Part shown: in pieces, positions 10,761-22,858 of the stretch | Position numbering within the stretch: position 1 is the first letter of the stretch | How the letters are laid out: every line of letters begins with the position of its first letter | Source of the DNA: Pycnopodia helianthoides | Lineage: Eukaryota; Echinodermata; Asteroidea; Forcipulatida; Asteriidae | NCBI GenBank assembly: GCA_032158295.1 | Contig: CM063258.1 | Span: 5,474,583-5,538,582, forward strand | Direction of reading: 5' to 3' | DNA: 64,000 bases | Program-made: the position numbers and the translations under genes | The notes under the pieces: model-generated | What the model saw: the letters and a program-made list of their open reading frames with translations, nothing else | What the model was told of the DNA's origin: nothing | Database searches by the model: none

Positions 10761-12597
10761 AAGCTTAATGTCATTAAGCTGACAATGAAGAAAAAGATCA
10801 TGACCAAAAATGTGTGAACTTAAAATATTTTAAACATAATTGATGTATTTAAAATTGTTTATGACAGTTGATAATTACCAACTAGTTACCAGTTAGACAT
10901 TACCATCAAGGTACAAAGAACAAAGTAAATGATTATTTGTAATGAGTTTGTAATCGTCAAGCTTCCCCAGCAGCGATCGATACCTGTACATCGGGCGGGG
11001 GAGCTTAAATTTAAGGGGGGGAGCAAAACATTAATATTGAAGGTAAGTTTATAGTACTGCTGAAGAAGAATTGACTTACCAATGACCCCAAAATTGAGTC
11101 CCACCCAAGCATAATTTACAATTAATATTGGCTGGAACAAAGTTTTATTTTTATTTTGGCCCTCTGGGAAAAATGGAATGGGAAGTGTTTTTTTTGTTTT
11201 TTTTGGGGGGGGGGTTGACTTTCGTTCATTACTTCCTCTCCCCTTGGGTGATTACATGTATACTACATTATGAGCACATCACAAAGAGATGATTTATTCA
11301 TAACATTGACAAATTATCAACTGCACTCATGCTTGCATGCTTTAATAGCTAGAATGAAAAAACTATCTTATGAATAGATTCCTGGGTGTCTACGTAAGCG
11401 TACATGTACATTTAAAATTATTCTATTCAATTGTGAGTCATCATTTCCAGCACACCTGAGTCTCTCAGAGCGTGATGCACTGTACATTGTATGCTGCATT
11501 AACACCTGTACAGGAGAATTGAACTGTTTTTATACACACTGTCCCCGCAGGATCACGCCATGTGGTGACTAAGATTGGTGAAAGCTCCTCTTTTTTTTTC
11601 AAATCAACAATCAAATTTCTTTTGCGCAATTCTACTCCTTTGGAAGGAGCATTTGGCTGGTTGAAATTTTGACAGGAAATTTTTTTAATTCAAGTCATTT
11701 ATTTTATCTACTCTTTTCAAAATATAACATAAATACAAAATATTACATAAGCACAGAATAATAGCAGGAATGGAGGGGAAATGTTGTACTTTGCCATTCA
11801 TCACTTCGGATTTTAAAGGAAATGAGGGTTTAGAGAAAGGGTGTTTGTTACATTGAAAATGTACACACAAAGCAGTTTACAGTGCATGGCATAGCAGCTT
11901 TAATTTGGTTGTGGTGAACCACTGTTTAAAAAAAATTTACATAAAAAATGTGTCTTATGTAAGATAAAATATTAGGACCAAGGCAAAATGAAAACTTGCT
12001 CTGGGTATCAGTCCTTTATTAATAATCTTCTACATTTAGTATTCTGCCTGCGGGTGTTTGATCAATTGACATCGGTACATGTTGAAGTTAAAAGTTAAAG
12101 TCTTCTCAAAATGAGAAATTCCCTGACATTTTCTTTTCTCGTTGCTCAATCTGAGCCTGCATTGTAACATGGCCTTGCATAGACTGTAGGTGGTCATTTG
12201 CAATGCATGAGGTTGTAGAGTACTTTACTTGGCTCGGAGGTAATTTCCGTCGTCGGCGGCGAGTATCGGCCAGGTAAATATTTTTATTGAGTTTGCAACA
12301 GAAGATAAAACAAGGTATAAATGAATTCTGCAGGGCATATGTAGTGTCCAATTTATGTCTTCATGTTTATAATATCAGTTGAACTGATGTTTTTGTTGCA
12401 TGCACATGAGTTGATATTTATTGCTAAAAAATATTTTGAAGTGATGTTAAAGTGCATTTTGTATGATTTCTCATATTATACATTGATCAAACTGCTTTGA
12501 TTTTCATGCAATGCTCATGAATGAAATAAAAATGCTCTTTACATTAATTGTGAAAATTTGTTAGATTACATTCTGCTTTGTTATTATGGGTTGCATT
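10761..12597. other. AT-rich intergenic stretch
   Basis: G-runs near 11015 and 11200, T-runs near 11180 and 11590. No ORF with coding character. Confidence 0.4.
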
Positions 12598-12745
12598 TTT
12601 TAAAGTGCTCGTCTCTCACCAATGTGGCCCTGGTTCGATTCCCGACTAAGGCCATATTGTGGCTGTGCTCCGTGGTCATGGGTTGATGTGGCTGGCTACC
12701 TAGGCTGCCCTCGCATGCCTGCTGCTCAAACACGTACAATTCAGT
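12598..12745 (+). mobile_element. tRNA-derived SINE-like fragment
   Basis: CTGGTTCGATTCCCGACTA is a good pol III B box. Upstream GTGCTCGTCTCTCACCA resembles an anticodon-arm remnant, but no A box is clear. Downstream is GC-rich non-tRNA sequence. No complete tRNA can be folded, so it is a SINE relic rather than a tRNA gene. Confidence 0.4.
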
Positions 12746-12950
12746 TTCTCAGCTGCAAGTATGACTTAGCCTCCCAAATTAATTATTTATTATTTTAACA
12801 TTAATATCTCAAACACACAAGATTTTACATGGAATGTTCTTTCCCAATAATACACAAAATTTATTGCTAATAAAAGATAAACCCCGAATGTGAATTTGTT
12901 TTCAAGTCAAGAAATTTGGTTCAGTTCGGCATTAAAGTATTTTTACCAGT

Positions 12951-13291
12951 CAGGCCTTGCGCTTAAGCTCTTTGTAAAGTAGCCCGCCGGGCCAGTAAAC
13001 TGTGTATTTTACTTGCCCCCAGGAAGTTTTAGTAGCCCAGAATTGCATAAATGTAATGTTCTGATCGCAACCAGTTTAATGACCAAATGAAGTTATATTC
13101 ATACACTCAAGAATGATTAACACATTTCATACATTAATTATTCACATCTAAAAAGGAAGAAATGAGCATTTTAAACAAGGAGGTTGCACAGTTTTTAGTA
13201 GCCCACAGGGCAAGTTGGGAGGTGGTGTTTACTAGCCCATGGCAATTCTTACTAGACAATGTATGCGGGCTAGTGTTAAGGGCGAGCCCTG
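12951..13291 (+). mobile_element. Diverged family I-like element
   Basis: Begins CAGGCCTTGCGCTTAAG and ends GGGCGAGCCCTG. Shares GGGCCAGTAAACTG with family I and repeats AGTAGCCC three times. Probably a related subfamily. Confidence 0.5.
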
Positions 13292-15360
13292 CCAGTATAT
13301 GTTAGACTTCAGCAGGTTGTTTATTTTTTGTATCAATCCATCCTCAACGAAGAACAGTTGTGAAGATCCAAACCACTTAGAATGCTGGTTATAAAAATCT
13401 CACATGTCTAGCAAAACAAGACGTCTGTCAACGAGTTAAAACATGACCATGCTCCGAACCCTTGCTCTTGCTCCAACAAATTGATACCCTTGAAGTCGTA
13501 ACACCAAGTAACACCAAGAGAGCGTGTAAATGAGTTTGATAGGGTTGCAGTAAGGCATCCTTCAAGGGTCAGTCACCATGCCAGACATTTATGTGGTATT
13601 TCAAAGAAAAGCCCATATATTTCTGGTCTGGCCATAAATCAGGAGACGTTTGCGCTATCTGGTTGCAATGTTTGATTAATTGATGTCTAGCCCATCTGCA
13701 ATTTTCTGAGAATTTGGTTAGCTAATATTGTCATTGTCTAGTTAAGAACATGAGTCCAAAGAAGTACTAGAGTATGTAATTTAAGCGATTTTGCTGAATG
13801 CCTACCAATTTGTCTTTGATTGATATTGTGTATTGTTTTTGTATGGTAGGTTTTAATTAAAGTGTTCACTTACATACATACATACGTACATTGTTGTTTT
13901 GGTGCAATTTAACAAAGACACATTGGTACACAATGCGTTTATGATGTCTATGCCCAAAGCAAAAAACACCTTGGTTTATATGGGCAGACAGATTATCTCA
14001 CAGCCATTCACACAAACGTATGATTTTATCCACCTGGCCAACACAATACCATTTTGCTGGCATTATACGCTCCAAAAATTTTAAGTGGATGACAGTCAAG
14101 GTCAACACCCTATGGGGCTCTATGCACTCGACTCACACACACACACAGTACAGGGTGTTTACAGAATTTGGGCAAACGGGATTCACTCACTGTGGAACAC
14201 TTTGTGTTGAACGATCGAACGTGTTTGGTACTGTGTGGAGAACAGATGTGTGCAGGATTCGGTGCATGCAGCAGGCAGGACTCGGGACGGATTACATTGA
14301 GGATTTCCAAGGGAAATTGGATGTACGCTTTGGATATAATTGTATGTGCAAGATAAGATGTAATTACGCTCCGGATGTTTAGTTACAATCTGTGAATTTT
14401 GTACAGCTAGAGGCTCTCTAGTAGCCAGTGTAGGTGATCCGTTTCCAATGTTCAGTGCATAGATCTGCTACATGTATCGGCAATAAACTGTTTGCTGTTT
14501 TCTTCCTTCGTGCACATGATTTGTACATGGATGCCTCAGAATACGACACAGGTACGGTGTGTTATATGAAGTGGTGGCGAGTGTTGTCTATGGTTACTAC
14601 TAGCTGTATGTACAAGGATCTAGATCAGTAACGTCCTTCTCACTGAATAATGATCTTATGGACCGATCATGATCAGTGGTCTCGCAATGAGAAGTACATG
14701 TCGACTGCTAATTGTTAACACAGTAAGTAGATGTATACAGTATAGTCAGTATTGTTTTAAAAAATGATTCTAGCATGGAGGATGTGGTGAGCAGCTGTTT
14801 AGATGCGGCAACACCTGGTGGTCTAGTCAGTAACATTGAAACATCACGTTGTGAGTAAACATTTGAGTGTGTAGGATCATTTCAATCATGTTGCAACTGT
14901 TCCACAACTATACTCAAAACGTATGGAAATGAATGCATTCATGACTGTGTATGCTTGGTAGTGGACTGTAAAGCAGGAATTTTTGTTGCAGCTGCCTATC
15001 AATTTATACTTTAGTCAGTCCTGTCAAGCAGATTATCAGTTTATTTTCTCTCTTTGCAAGTGAAACCTTTTACAAACCTTTAAAACAAATTATGTTTTTG
15101 TACTTTGCTGAATTCAACATTGAATCAATCATTGGGCTGTAGTGATAGAATTAGATCCTCTACATTGAGCCAAGTTTGTAGTTTTTTGGGGTTTGGAATG
15201 AACTACAACGTTGCAAAGCAATCCAGTTATTGCTCAGGAGGACATCGTTAGGCTTTCAGGTTTTTTTTGGTCTGTTTGCTGCACAGAAAAACAATTTGAC
15301 ACGTCCTGCATTTCACCACATGAGTCACGGCAAGGAGTCATGATGAGCAATGAGTCACTG
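13292..15360. other. Intergenic stretch without recognisable gene
   Basis: Contains ACATACATACATACGTACA near 13872 and CACACACACACA near 14137. Openings of 60-120 codons between 13899 and 14631 have no coding bias. Confidence 0.4.
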
Positions 15361-15361
15361 A

Positions 15362-15520
15362 TGAGCAATGGAGGCAATTGCATCCTTGCCCAGCCTCTGG
15401 TCATTGCTTCGTTGCCCCTTGAAATGTCCCAGCACAATTTACACTCATAGAGGTGCCCTTTTATCAAGGAAAAGACTGCCTTGCCCTTACAAGAGCAAAA
15501 TATCTTGCCTGAGCCATTTA
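15362..15520 (+). mobile_element. Family L MITE copy
   Basis: GGAGGCAATTGCATCC, CCTCTGGTCATTGC and GCCCCTTGAAATG are shared with 22154-22332 and with both ends of the intron 10 array. It ends near AAATATCTTGCCTGAG. Confidence 0.65.
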
Positions 15521-15543
15521 CATGTAAATGTACAGGTATGTTA

Positions 15544-15712
15544 CAGGCCTGGAATTACACGGAGGCCACGAAGGCCGAGGCCTCCGTTGCCCTGGTCTTG
15601 GCCTCGGTGCGCCCCTTCCAAAGTTTCCCATAGACTTTAAGATTTCCAATGGAAGTGCCCTTTGCAAAATGAAAATGGCCTTGCCCTGTCGTAGATAAAA
15701 TTTCCAGGCCTG
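15544..15712 (+). mobile_element. Family A MITE, copy 3
   Basis: CAGGCCTGGAATTACACGG to AAATTTCCAGGCCTG. Flanks ATGTTA and ATGTTG fit a 6-bp duplication with one later change. Confidence 0.87.
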
Positions 15713-15824
15713 ATGTTGTTCTGCCCAAACTCCTGATGTTTTGTTAATCCGTGGCCGGCAATGTATTGTAGATGTGGACGTTCTGGTGAAATTAAACACC
15801 GCTAGAGGTTCAGGGGGCCAGCTG

Positions 15825-15954
15825 CCGATTTCACAAAACTTTAACGCAACTGCGTAAGTCCACTTGCGCAACATTTATTGCGTAAGTTGTGCACCGCTAA
15901 CACAAAAATCTTGCACAAGTGGACTGACGCAGTTGCGTAAAATTTTGTGAAATC
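15825..15954. mobile_element. Family C foldback element
   Basis: CGATTTCACAAAACTTTAACGC faces GCGTAAAATTTTGTGAAATC; almost the entire 130 bp is palindromic (ACTGCGTAAGTCCACTTG / CAAGTGGACTGACGCAGT). Confidence 0.75.
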
Positions 15955-16681
15955 AAATGCAGGGTTTCATCCTCCAGCGGACGAGGAGTTGAATCCCTCA
16001 TTAAGGGCGGATCTCCGCCCACTACCCTGTTTCAGGACTGTCGAACCCACCATTCAAATCACACCATTGACAAACATGATGTTTTTAAGAAGCATAGAGG
16101 GCTTTCTCATTAAAGAAAAAAAAAAAAAGGATCGAATGAAGCTGCGCCATAAATTACAGGGCTCACTTGCATGGTAGTAGAGTGTATCCACATGCTGTGA
16201 TTTGCCAGTCCAAAATAGCATCCCGTGAAAAATTAATAATGTTCCAAAACCGTTACCTGCGAGCAGCGGAGTTTGATGAGGCCTAATCATTCGCTGTCGG
16301 ATTAGATTTCATGCATCTGGGCGGATTGCTTATTGGATTTTTTCAGGTTTGTTTGTTGTTGTATTGTATGGGGGAAGTAGTAATTGATGGACAGGTAGCC
16401 CACTGAGGTCGTTGGAATTAATTGGCTGATTGAGATGATGACTCAATTGATGTCACTGGAGAAATACGGCCGGCCGCAGAACAGTACTTGCGGTAAACAA
16501 TCCCGGTACATGTACATTGTATATTATGTACTAGATTACAGAGGGGGGGGCGTTTGTTTGTGTACATCGACGGCGATGGGATAGATACGATGTAAAAAAG
16601 GGACTGTGATTTCTCAATGCACGATGTGATTCTTTGGATGCAAACCTTGAGGAGTGGTCCATCTGGTTCAATGATTGTTTT

Positions 16682-16958
16682 TTAAAAAGGGACTGGACAC
16701 TATTGGTAATTACTCAAAATAATTGTTAGCATAAAACTGACTTGGTAATGAGCAGTGGAGAGCTGTTGATAGTATAAAACATTGTGAGAAACGGCTCCCT
16801 CTGAGGTAATGTAGTTTTTGAGAAAGAAGTATTTCTCTGTAAAATATTTGAATTGATTTTGAGACCTCACGCGTGAGGTCTTGAAATCAAGCATCTGAAA
16901 GCACACAAGTGAGAAGACTGGTCTTTGACAATATTACCAAAGGTGTCCAGTGTCTTAA
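16682..16958 (+). mobile_element. Family E MITE, internally deleted copy
   Basis: Starts at TTAA near 16682 and ends TGTCCAGTGTCT-TAA. Lacks roughly 120 bp of the centre. It preserves the empty insertion site GAAGACTGGTCTTTGAC that is occupied in the 3560-4109 copy. Confidence 0.8.
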
Positions 16959-17095
16959 AAAAACAAGAAGTTACACACATGTTTCTTGGGACTGTAGTGC
17001 TCTCCAGTGTTATTAATTAAGTTTTCTGCATGTGGGTGTTACTTCAGCAGCATCAGTCTGCATTGTAAAGTGGAGGAAGGAACTGGGCCCAATTT

Positions 17096-17336
17096 CATGG
17101 CTCTGCTAACCGCCGAATTCTGCGCTAACGGTCACCATTCCCCGCTTGCACGGCAAGCGCCGAATTTCTGCGCTAGCTGTGTAAGCGTAGAATGCCTAGT
17201 AACGTGGAGTATACGCACGCGCACAAGCCGAAATTGCCCACTAACCCGTGAAATACGCTTGACGTAAGCACGGAATTCCCTGCTTCCGCAAGCGCTGATT
17301 CTTTGCTTACAGTAAGCAGAGCCATGAAATTGGGCC
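17096..17336. mobile_element. Family B variant (GCTAACCGCC type)
   Basis: GGCCCAATTTCATGGCTCTG faces CAGAGCCATGAAATTGGGCC. The interior differs from the main family B (GCGCTAACGG, CACGGCAAGCGC). Flanks are CTG on the left and CAG on the right. Confidence 0.8.
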
Positions 17337-17339
17337 CAG

Positions 17340-17486
17340 GGCTCAATTTCACAAAGAGTTCAGACTGATCGTAACTGCAAATCCATCGCAGTTGCTTAGC
17401 AAAGAGTGATGTCACAATACAAATCACTATGGTAATACTGATAACTCATCTTAAAGATGAATCTTAGTGCTTTGTGAAATCGACCC
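17340..17486 (+). mobile_element. Family C element (GATGTCACAATACAAATCA type)
   Basis: GCTCAATTTCACAAAGAG to CTTTGTGAAATCGACCC. Abuts the previous element. Shares TGATGTCACAATACAAATCA with copies at 48256-48447, 48918-49052 and, in part, 51608-51739. Confidence 0.75.
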
Positions 17487-18214
17487 CCTGGTATTACAAT
17501 GGAGGTAGGGATACTGAGCCTCGGAAGGAAGCATCCTCTTTGCAGTGGACTTGATGGGTAGGAATGTGGTAAAGCAATCATAATGATGTTGTTCCCTGAG
17601 GCTTGACACTGCTGTAACCAGGGCTCTCCTCCAAGCTTCCTGGAGGTCCTTGTAGTGTACATGTATGCCTACATGGTACGTACGAACTATGAACAAGTGT
17701 AGCCTAGTTGGCATTCCGTAGTTTATTAGTGGTCAAAGGGCAGCTACAATGTGAATATTTTAGATGGATGATCAATTATTCGCCAGCGAGTTGGTCTTAC
17801 AAGTCGGATGTGCTTTGTGGCATTAGAAAGCACACAGACTTTACACGGCACAAGGTGTATTGTTAAAAAGCTGTGTATGTTGTACATGGATTGCTCATTG
17901 TAAGCCTAAAGCCTCATTCAATTTTGTGAAATTTTAAACTCTTATCTTAGTACTGTACTACATGTAAGTATACTGAGAAGTCTTGCTTTAGAAATTGTAT
18001 TTGACACTCTATGCCAAAGCCAGGCACGTCCTGCCAAGAATCTAAACTGGGTTCTCGTATTCATTTATGATTTTTACCATAATATTGATATGAGCTTTTG
18101 CACATTTTGCATGTGGTTAATATACTCAATGAACAAAGCAGTCAGAACATTTTTAAGAATCCACCACTCCCCCCCCCCAAAAAAAAGTAATACAAAACAC
18201 ATACAAAGAACTTT
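17487..18214. other. Intergenic stretch without recognisable feature
   Basis: No coding or repeat signal apart from a C-run near 18170. Confidence 0.4.
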
Positions 18215-18720
18215 CTAAAATCCAACGAGATCAGAACATCGCTGCTCGCCTCGTCTCACGCACACCTCGTTCCCAACATATTACTCCCATCTTACAAGAA
18301 CTCCAGTGGCTTCCAATCAAACTGCGTATCGTATATAAGTTAAATCTTCTCACTTTCAAAGCTCTTCATGGCCTATCTCCTGACTATATATCTGATCTTC
18401 TCCGTAAATACATCCCTGTTCGTTCTCTTCGTTTGCTGGCCAATCCCTACTGACGCAATCTACTTTTTCCACTAAATTTGATGGTCAAAGAGCCTTCAAC
18501 TTCATTGCACCTTCGTTATGGAATGACTTGCCACTTCATATTCGCCAAGCTGGCTCTCTTCAGATTTTCAAGGGACTTTTAAAAACTCATTTGTTTGAAT
18601 CTTTAGTTGTGTAACTTACTTTTATATTTGTGTCATTGTTTTTATGTTTTGTGTTGCGCATAGAGGCTTCTGCATTATGCACTATATAAATATCTCATAT
18701 TATTATTATAGGATATTCAA
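18215..18720 (+). mobile_element. 5'-truncated CR1/L2-like LINE 3' end
   Basis: Frame one reads NIAARLVSRTPRSQHITPIL and on through ELQWLPIKLRIVYKLNLLTF and KALHGLSPDYISDLLRKYIP. It breaks at a TGA near 18450, then resumes in another frame with GQRAFNFIAPSLWNDLPLHI and QAGSLQIFKGLLKTHLFESL before a stop. That is the C-terminal reverse-transcriptase region of CR1/L2-type elements. The 3' end carries ATATAAATATCTCAT followed by (ATT)n, as expected. Inactive by truncation and frameshift. Confidence 0.88.
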
Positions 18721-20589
18721 GGCGTGTATAATTTTATAATATACCATAGATACATAAACTACTTTCACAGATAGCGCCATCTGCGAAGCCTGTGATGTTT
18801 TGACCCCTTCTAAGAAGTTGAACTCATTTACATGTGTGGAGTGAGGTCGAAAGATAGATTTCCAGATTTAGACTGAGGTTGGTTTCATGTCCTCACAGTG
18901 TAAATAAACATGGCTGTACCAGTGTCATATTGTCTCCATAAATCCCAGCGGAGATTGCCGGACTGTGAGTGATTTATGACTGAAGTACCCGACTGCCTGA
19001 TGAAATAAATTCCAGAAGCATTAAAACAAAACTGTGAATGATTTCCTGGTCCATGATTCTGGAAAACGTTGTTACACAGCAGCACTCTGTTGTTGAATTC
19101 GAGTGTGCTGAAATAAATTCCAGTAGCATTTTAAAAAAAACTGTGAATGATTTCCTGACCAGTCTATGAGTCTGCAAAATGGTCGTAGCAGCACTCTGTT
19201 GTGAATTTGTGGTGAATACTGAATGGTTTGTGTAATTTTGTGAACAATAAATTGTCTTTACAGAAATAGTTTTTACGGTTGTATGGCAATGTACAATTTG
19301 GCGGCTGTAGCAGCAGCTACGGCTGTTGCTAAGTGCAGCCTAGGCTATACTTCAATGCATGGTCTAGCCGCAGCCGAGTGGCTACTTCTGAAACTGCCTA
19401 TACATTCTGGGTACAATCTAATACATTTCTTGTATGGATTTTTAACTGAAAAAACTGTGGTTCCAAAGGTCTTTGTTGGATTTAGTGAAATATAAATTTT
19501 CTTCGGTTTAACTTCCATAGTTTAATTGACATTTTAGAAACATTAACTGAAACTCATGCTTATTCTAACTTGATATGAAGTATTTAACGCTCTCATTATG
19601 AAAAAATAATACAAGCACAGCAATTAATGTACGCTTCAATTTGTTAAAAGGCTGTCTCAAACACAACACAAATGGTTGTTGTTGTGCAGTGAGCGAACTG
19701 CCTCAGCAACAAAGACTCCACCACTGTATGTTCCAGGGGTATAGTAACATATTTGTGGGTATAAATGTTTACTCTATGGTTTCACGAGGCACCATTGTTT
19801 GGCTAGGAGGCATAACCAGTCTCTTTGTACGGCAGCCAACCTCCTGGTATTTTTGTTTAGGATTACTGGAATTTATTTTTCTAATCCATCATGTTTATAG
19901 CATTTCTCCAAAGACTAAATAACGTTTTATTTAAACGTGGTGCCACGAGGGGTAGATTATCTGATAACGGGCGAACAATTTTCATGCTTGAAGACACTTT
20001 GCTACATGTTTAATGGCTAGCGGTTTCCAGTGTTTGTTAACAACAATGGCAAGGTCAGAAAAACAGTAGCATAGCAAAACTCCCCCTTTTTAAATTGTAG
20101 TTAATGAAACATGTTCTCTATTTTCCCTGTCCCGGTGATGAAATGTACACTGTACATTTATAATTAGCTTACTGTCTAGTGGGTATTATTATGTACCACA
20201 CAAACAGATCCTTGTCATTTGATTGGTGGAACTTCTTCGCGTGTCATCCATTACTTGTTCATGCGTTTTTCTGCCGCAACGCTCCAAAATTTTAAACTGG
20301 ACAGTTGCCTCTCCAGTATGGTCTGGATAATAATTGGACGCCCGACCCCTTTGCCCAAACGAGGCAAGGTCGTGTCACTGCAGACTAGGTTGGTGTCTAG
20401 AGGGAGTCGGCCTTTATGCTTAGAAGGATTTTTTTTTTGAATTTTTTTAGTGCGGGGTGGATCGTGGAAAGGAAGACGCCTTCCTCCATGGGTGGACCAA
20501 GTTTCGGTGTCTATTTGGTGTTTATTGTGAAAAACAATTCAAATGACAAAGGATCTATGTGCGAGTCATATAAAACAAACACTAAATGC
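18721..20589. other. Intergenic stretch, one tandem duplication
   Basis: Apart from the duplication at 19001-19213 and a family K-like block near 19300-19390 (GGCTGTAGCAGCAGCTACGG) nothing is recognised. Confidence 0.4.
19001..19213 (+). repeat. Tandem duplication of about 108 bp
   Basis: TGAAATAAATTCCAG ... CTGTGAATGATTTCCTG ... GCAGCACTCTGTTG occurs at 19001-19108 and again from 19109. A diverged half-copy may precede it. Confidence 0.75.
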
Positions 20590-20735
20590 ATTTCATTTGT
20601 GCATTATCGCTTTTAAAACTGGCTTTTCCATTTCACTCGGGCTCGCCTCTTTTAAAAATGGAATTGTCCAGATTTCACCTTGTGATTATAGCAATGACAA
20701 TGTACCCAAATGTATCAATTTATTTGTGTAATATT
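20590..20735. repeat. Dispersed repeat shared with 49700-49830
   Basis: TTTCCATTTCACTCGGGCTC and CAGATTTCACCTTGTGATTA recur in inverted orientation in DDR intron 10 as GAGGTGAAGCCGAGTGAAAT and CACAAGGTGGAATCTGG. Borders not resolved. Confidence 0.5.
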
Positions 20736-20769
20736 CTGGGTCCGATTGTTTTTCTTTGATTGTTTTAAA

Positions 20770-21263
20770 ATGTAAAAGTACCCATGTAAAAGTACCCTCC
20801 AGTAAGTATAAAGTACCCAGGTAAAAGTACCCATGTAAAAGTACCCATGTAAAAGTACCCATGTAAAAGTACCCATGTAAAAGTACCCAGTAAAAGTACC
20901 CATGTAAAAGTACCCAGGTAAAAGTACCCATGTAAAAGTACCCATGTAAAAGTACCCAGGTAAAAGTACCCATGTAAAAGTACCCAGGTAAAAGTACCCA
21001 TGTAAAAGTACCCAGGTAAAAGTACCCATGTAAAAGTACCCAGGTAAAAGTACCCATGTAAAAGTACCCAGGTAAAAGTACCCATGTAAAAGTACCCAGG
21101 TAAAAGTACCCATGTAAAAGTACCAGGTAAAAGTACCCATGTAAAAGTACCCAGGTAAAAGTACCCAGGTAAAAGTACCAGGTAAAAGTACCCAGGTAAA
21201 AGTACCCAGGTAAAAGTACCCAGGTAAAAGTACCCATGTAAAAGTACCCATGTAAAAGTACCC
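20770..21263. repeat. 14-bp minisatellite with two alternating unit types
   Basis: About 35 copies of TAAAAGTACCCATG or TAAAAGTACCCAGG. The left block is mainly ATG type, the centre alternates ATG/AGG (28-bp higher-order unit), and the right block is mainly AGG type before two closing ATG units. Rare 13-bp and 12-bp units occur. The long reverse-strand ORFs (GTFTWVLLPGYFYL)n are repeat artefacts. Confidence 0.96.
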
Positions 21264-22062
21264 GTGGGGGAATGTAATAGATATAAAGATTGAATAATGG
21301 AAACCTACTTTAGAGTTTAGGAATTGTTATCCTTGATTTGACTGCTGCTTTAAATATAACCCTACATCCTAGATTGAAGAATAGAGAGGGACCGATGATT
21401 ATGAACAAAATCCCTTGCAGCTCTTCATCGATTGATGGATCGTAGCAATTGTATATTACCTACGTAGAGCCCGGCACTATCCCCGGTGCTGCTGTATAGG
21501 GTAGCTCGCAATCGCCTGTTCAGGTGACGATGAAAGCTTTCACTTCCCAATGTGTCGTTGGAATAATTGCGAATGACAAGCCAGAATGAATAAAGTGGGT
21601 TTTTTTTTTTTACACTGATTGTAAACTGCTGCTGCAAATTACAGATGACTCGGTAGATTGCATTTTAATATTGAGGGACTTTTTTTAAAATAGTATGATT
21701 TAAAATGAATGACTGTGTTATTTGGAATGTAGCTTGAGATTTCTTGAAGCTTTAAACCAATTACAGGGCGAGGTTGTTGTTGTTGTTGTTTTTTTTTTGG
21801 GGGGGGGGGTTTGAAAGCAGTTTTTAAAAACAACAAGTTTGTTCAAAAAGATGTCTGTGGACTGAGAGTGATCCGCAGTATGATTGTTCTGTTTTTAGAT
21901 TCTGACTAATGCTTTGAGGTTAATACATGTATTTTTTTGAGGGACCATGATACATTTCTTTGCCGAATGAAGGAGTAAAGATTTTAGACACCGCACATTA
22001 TATTATTCATCCATCCTTCACATTGTTGTCCCTTTCGCAATAATGAGATGTGCCTTACATGT

Positions 22063-22152
22063 AGGCCTACATGTAACAGGCCTACATGTAACAGGCCTAC
22101 ATGTAACAGGCCTACATGTAACAGGCCTACATGTAACAGGCCTACATGTAAC
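22063..22152. repeat. 15-bp minisatellite, six perfect copies
   Basis: Unit AGGCCTACATGTAAC, containing palindromes AGGCCT and ACATGT. It runs straight into the AGGCCTGATACT end of the family L element at 22153, as if that terminus had been the seed. Confidence 0.95.
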
Positions 22153-22332
22153 AGGCCTGATACTACTTCACGAAGGCAACGGGAGGCGATTGCCTCGATG
22201 CCCCCCTGGTCATTGCCTTGGTGCCCTTGAAATGCTCCCATAGAAATTTACAATTTCCTCATGGGGTGCCCTTTACCGAGGAGAGAATGCCTTGGTGCCC
22301 TGTCCCTTTCTAGAATGAAGCATACAGGCCTG
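22153..22332 (+). mobile_element. Family L MITE
   Basis: AGGCCTGATACTACTTC to GCATACAGGCCTG, with GGCGATTGCCTCGATGCC, CTGGTCATTGCCTTGG and GCCCTTGAAATG inside. It carries one copy of the motif that is expanded about 54-fold in DDR intron 10. Confidence 0.78.
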
Positions 22333-22399
22333 ATGTAAGTGTGGCTACCTCATCTTTCCTGTTCTGCGAGTCGACTAACGGAGTTGTGTATTTGGGATG

Positions 22400-22830
22400 A
22401 TATACGGACGTGTTGCTGTTTACCTGATGTAGAAGTGCTGCAATGTACACGTACATGATGGTACATTTACACATGTGCTGGAAGATGAATCAACAAAATT
22501 TTTTAACTTATCGGCCTCTAAATTCAGTTTTTTAGACTCGCAAAGAATTATGACATCTTGGCAAGTATTGCTGAGACAAAAATGCCATGAGGCAGATGTG
22601 GTGACGTTCACAGACCAGCGTGGGGTCCGCCATCTTGTCCCCTCACTGATTGCTGCGATAGCTGTCTTGATTTGCAGACGAGGCCTCCCACTGTGGGTCA
22701 ACCGGTACCCCGCCAGGCCCCGGCAGCGGTTTGAACGTGCAGCTGCAGTCGGCACCCCAATATGCAGAGTATGAATGTCAATTACATTCACTGTGTCATA
22801 ACAAAATGAGTTTACATACATCCCCAGGTT
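22400..22830. other. Unclassified GC-richer segment
   Basis: 22600-22770 has unusually high GC and CpG for this region and is open on both strands for about 100 codons, but I recognise no domain and see no splice sites that fit. Probably not coding. Confidence 0.25.
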
Positions 22831-22858
22831 TAGGCTTGGTGTCTGAAATAGTTGTTTT

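Noticed and set aside
12598..12680. tRNA gene
   Set aside because: A B box is present, but no A box, no complete acceptor stem and no cloverleaf; read as a SINE relic.
20686..21251. Reverse-strand ORFs of 106-183 codons (GTFTWVLLPGYFY repeats)
   Set aside because: Produced by the 14-bp array; three overlapping frames are equally open.
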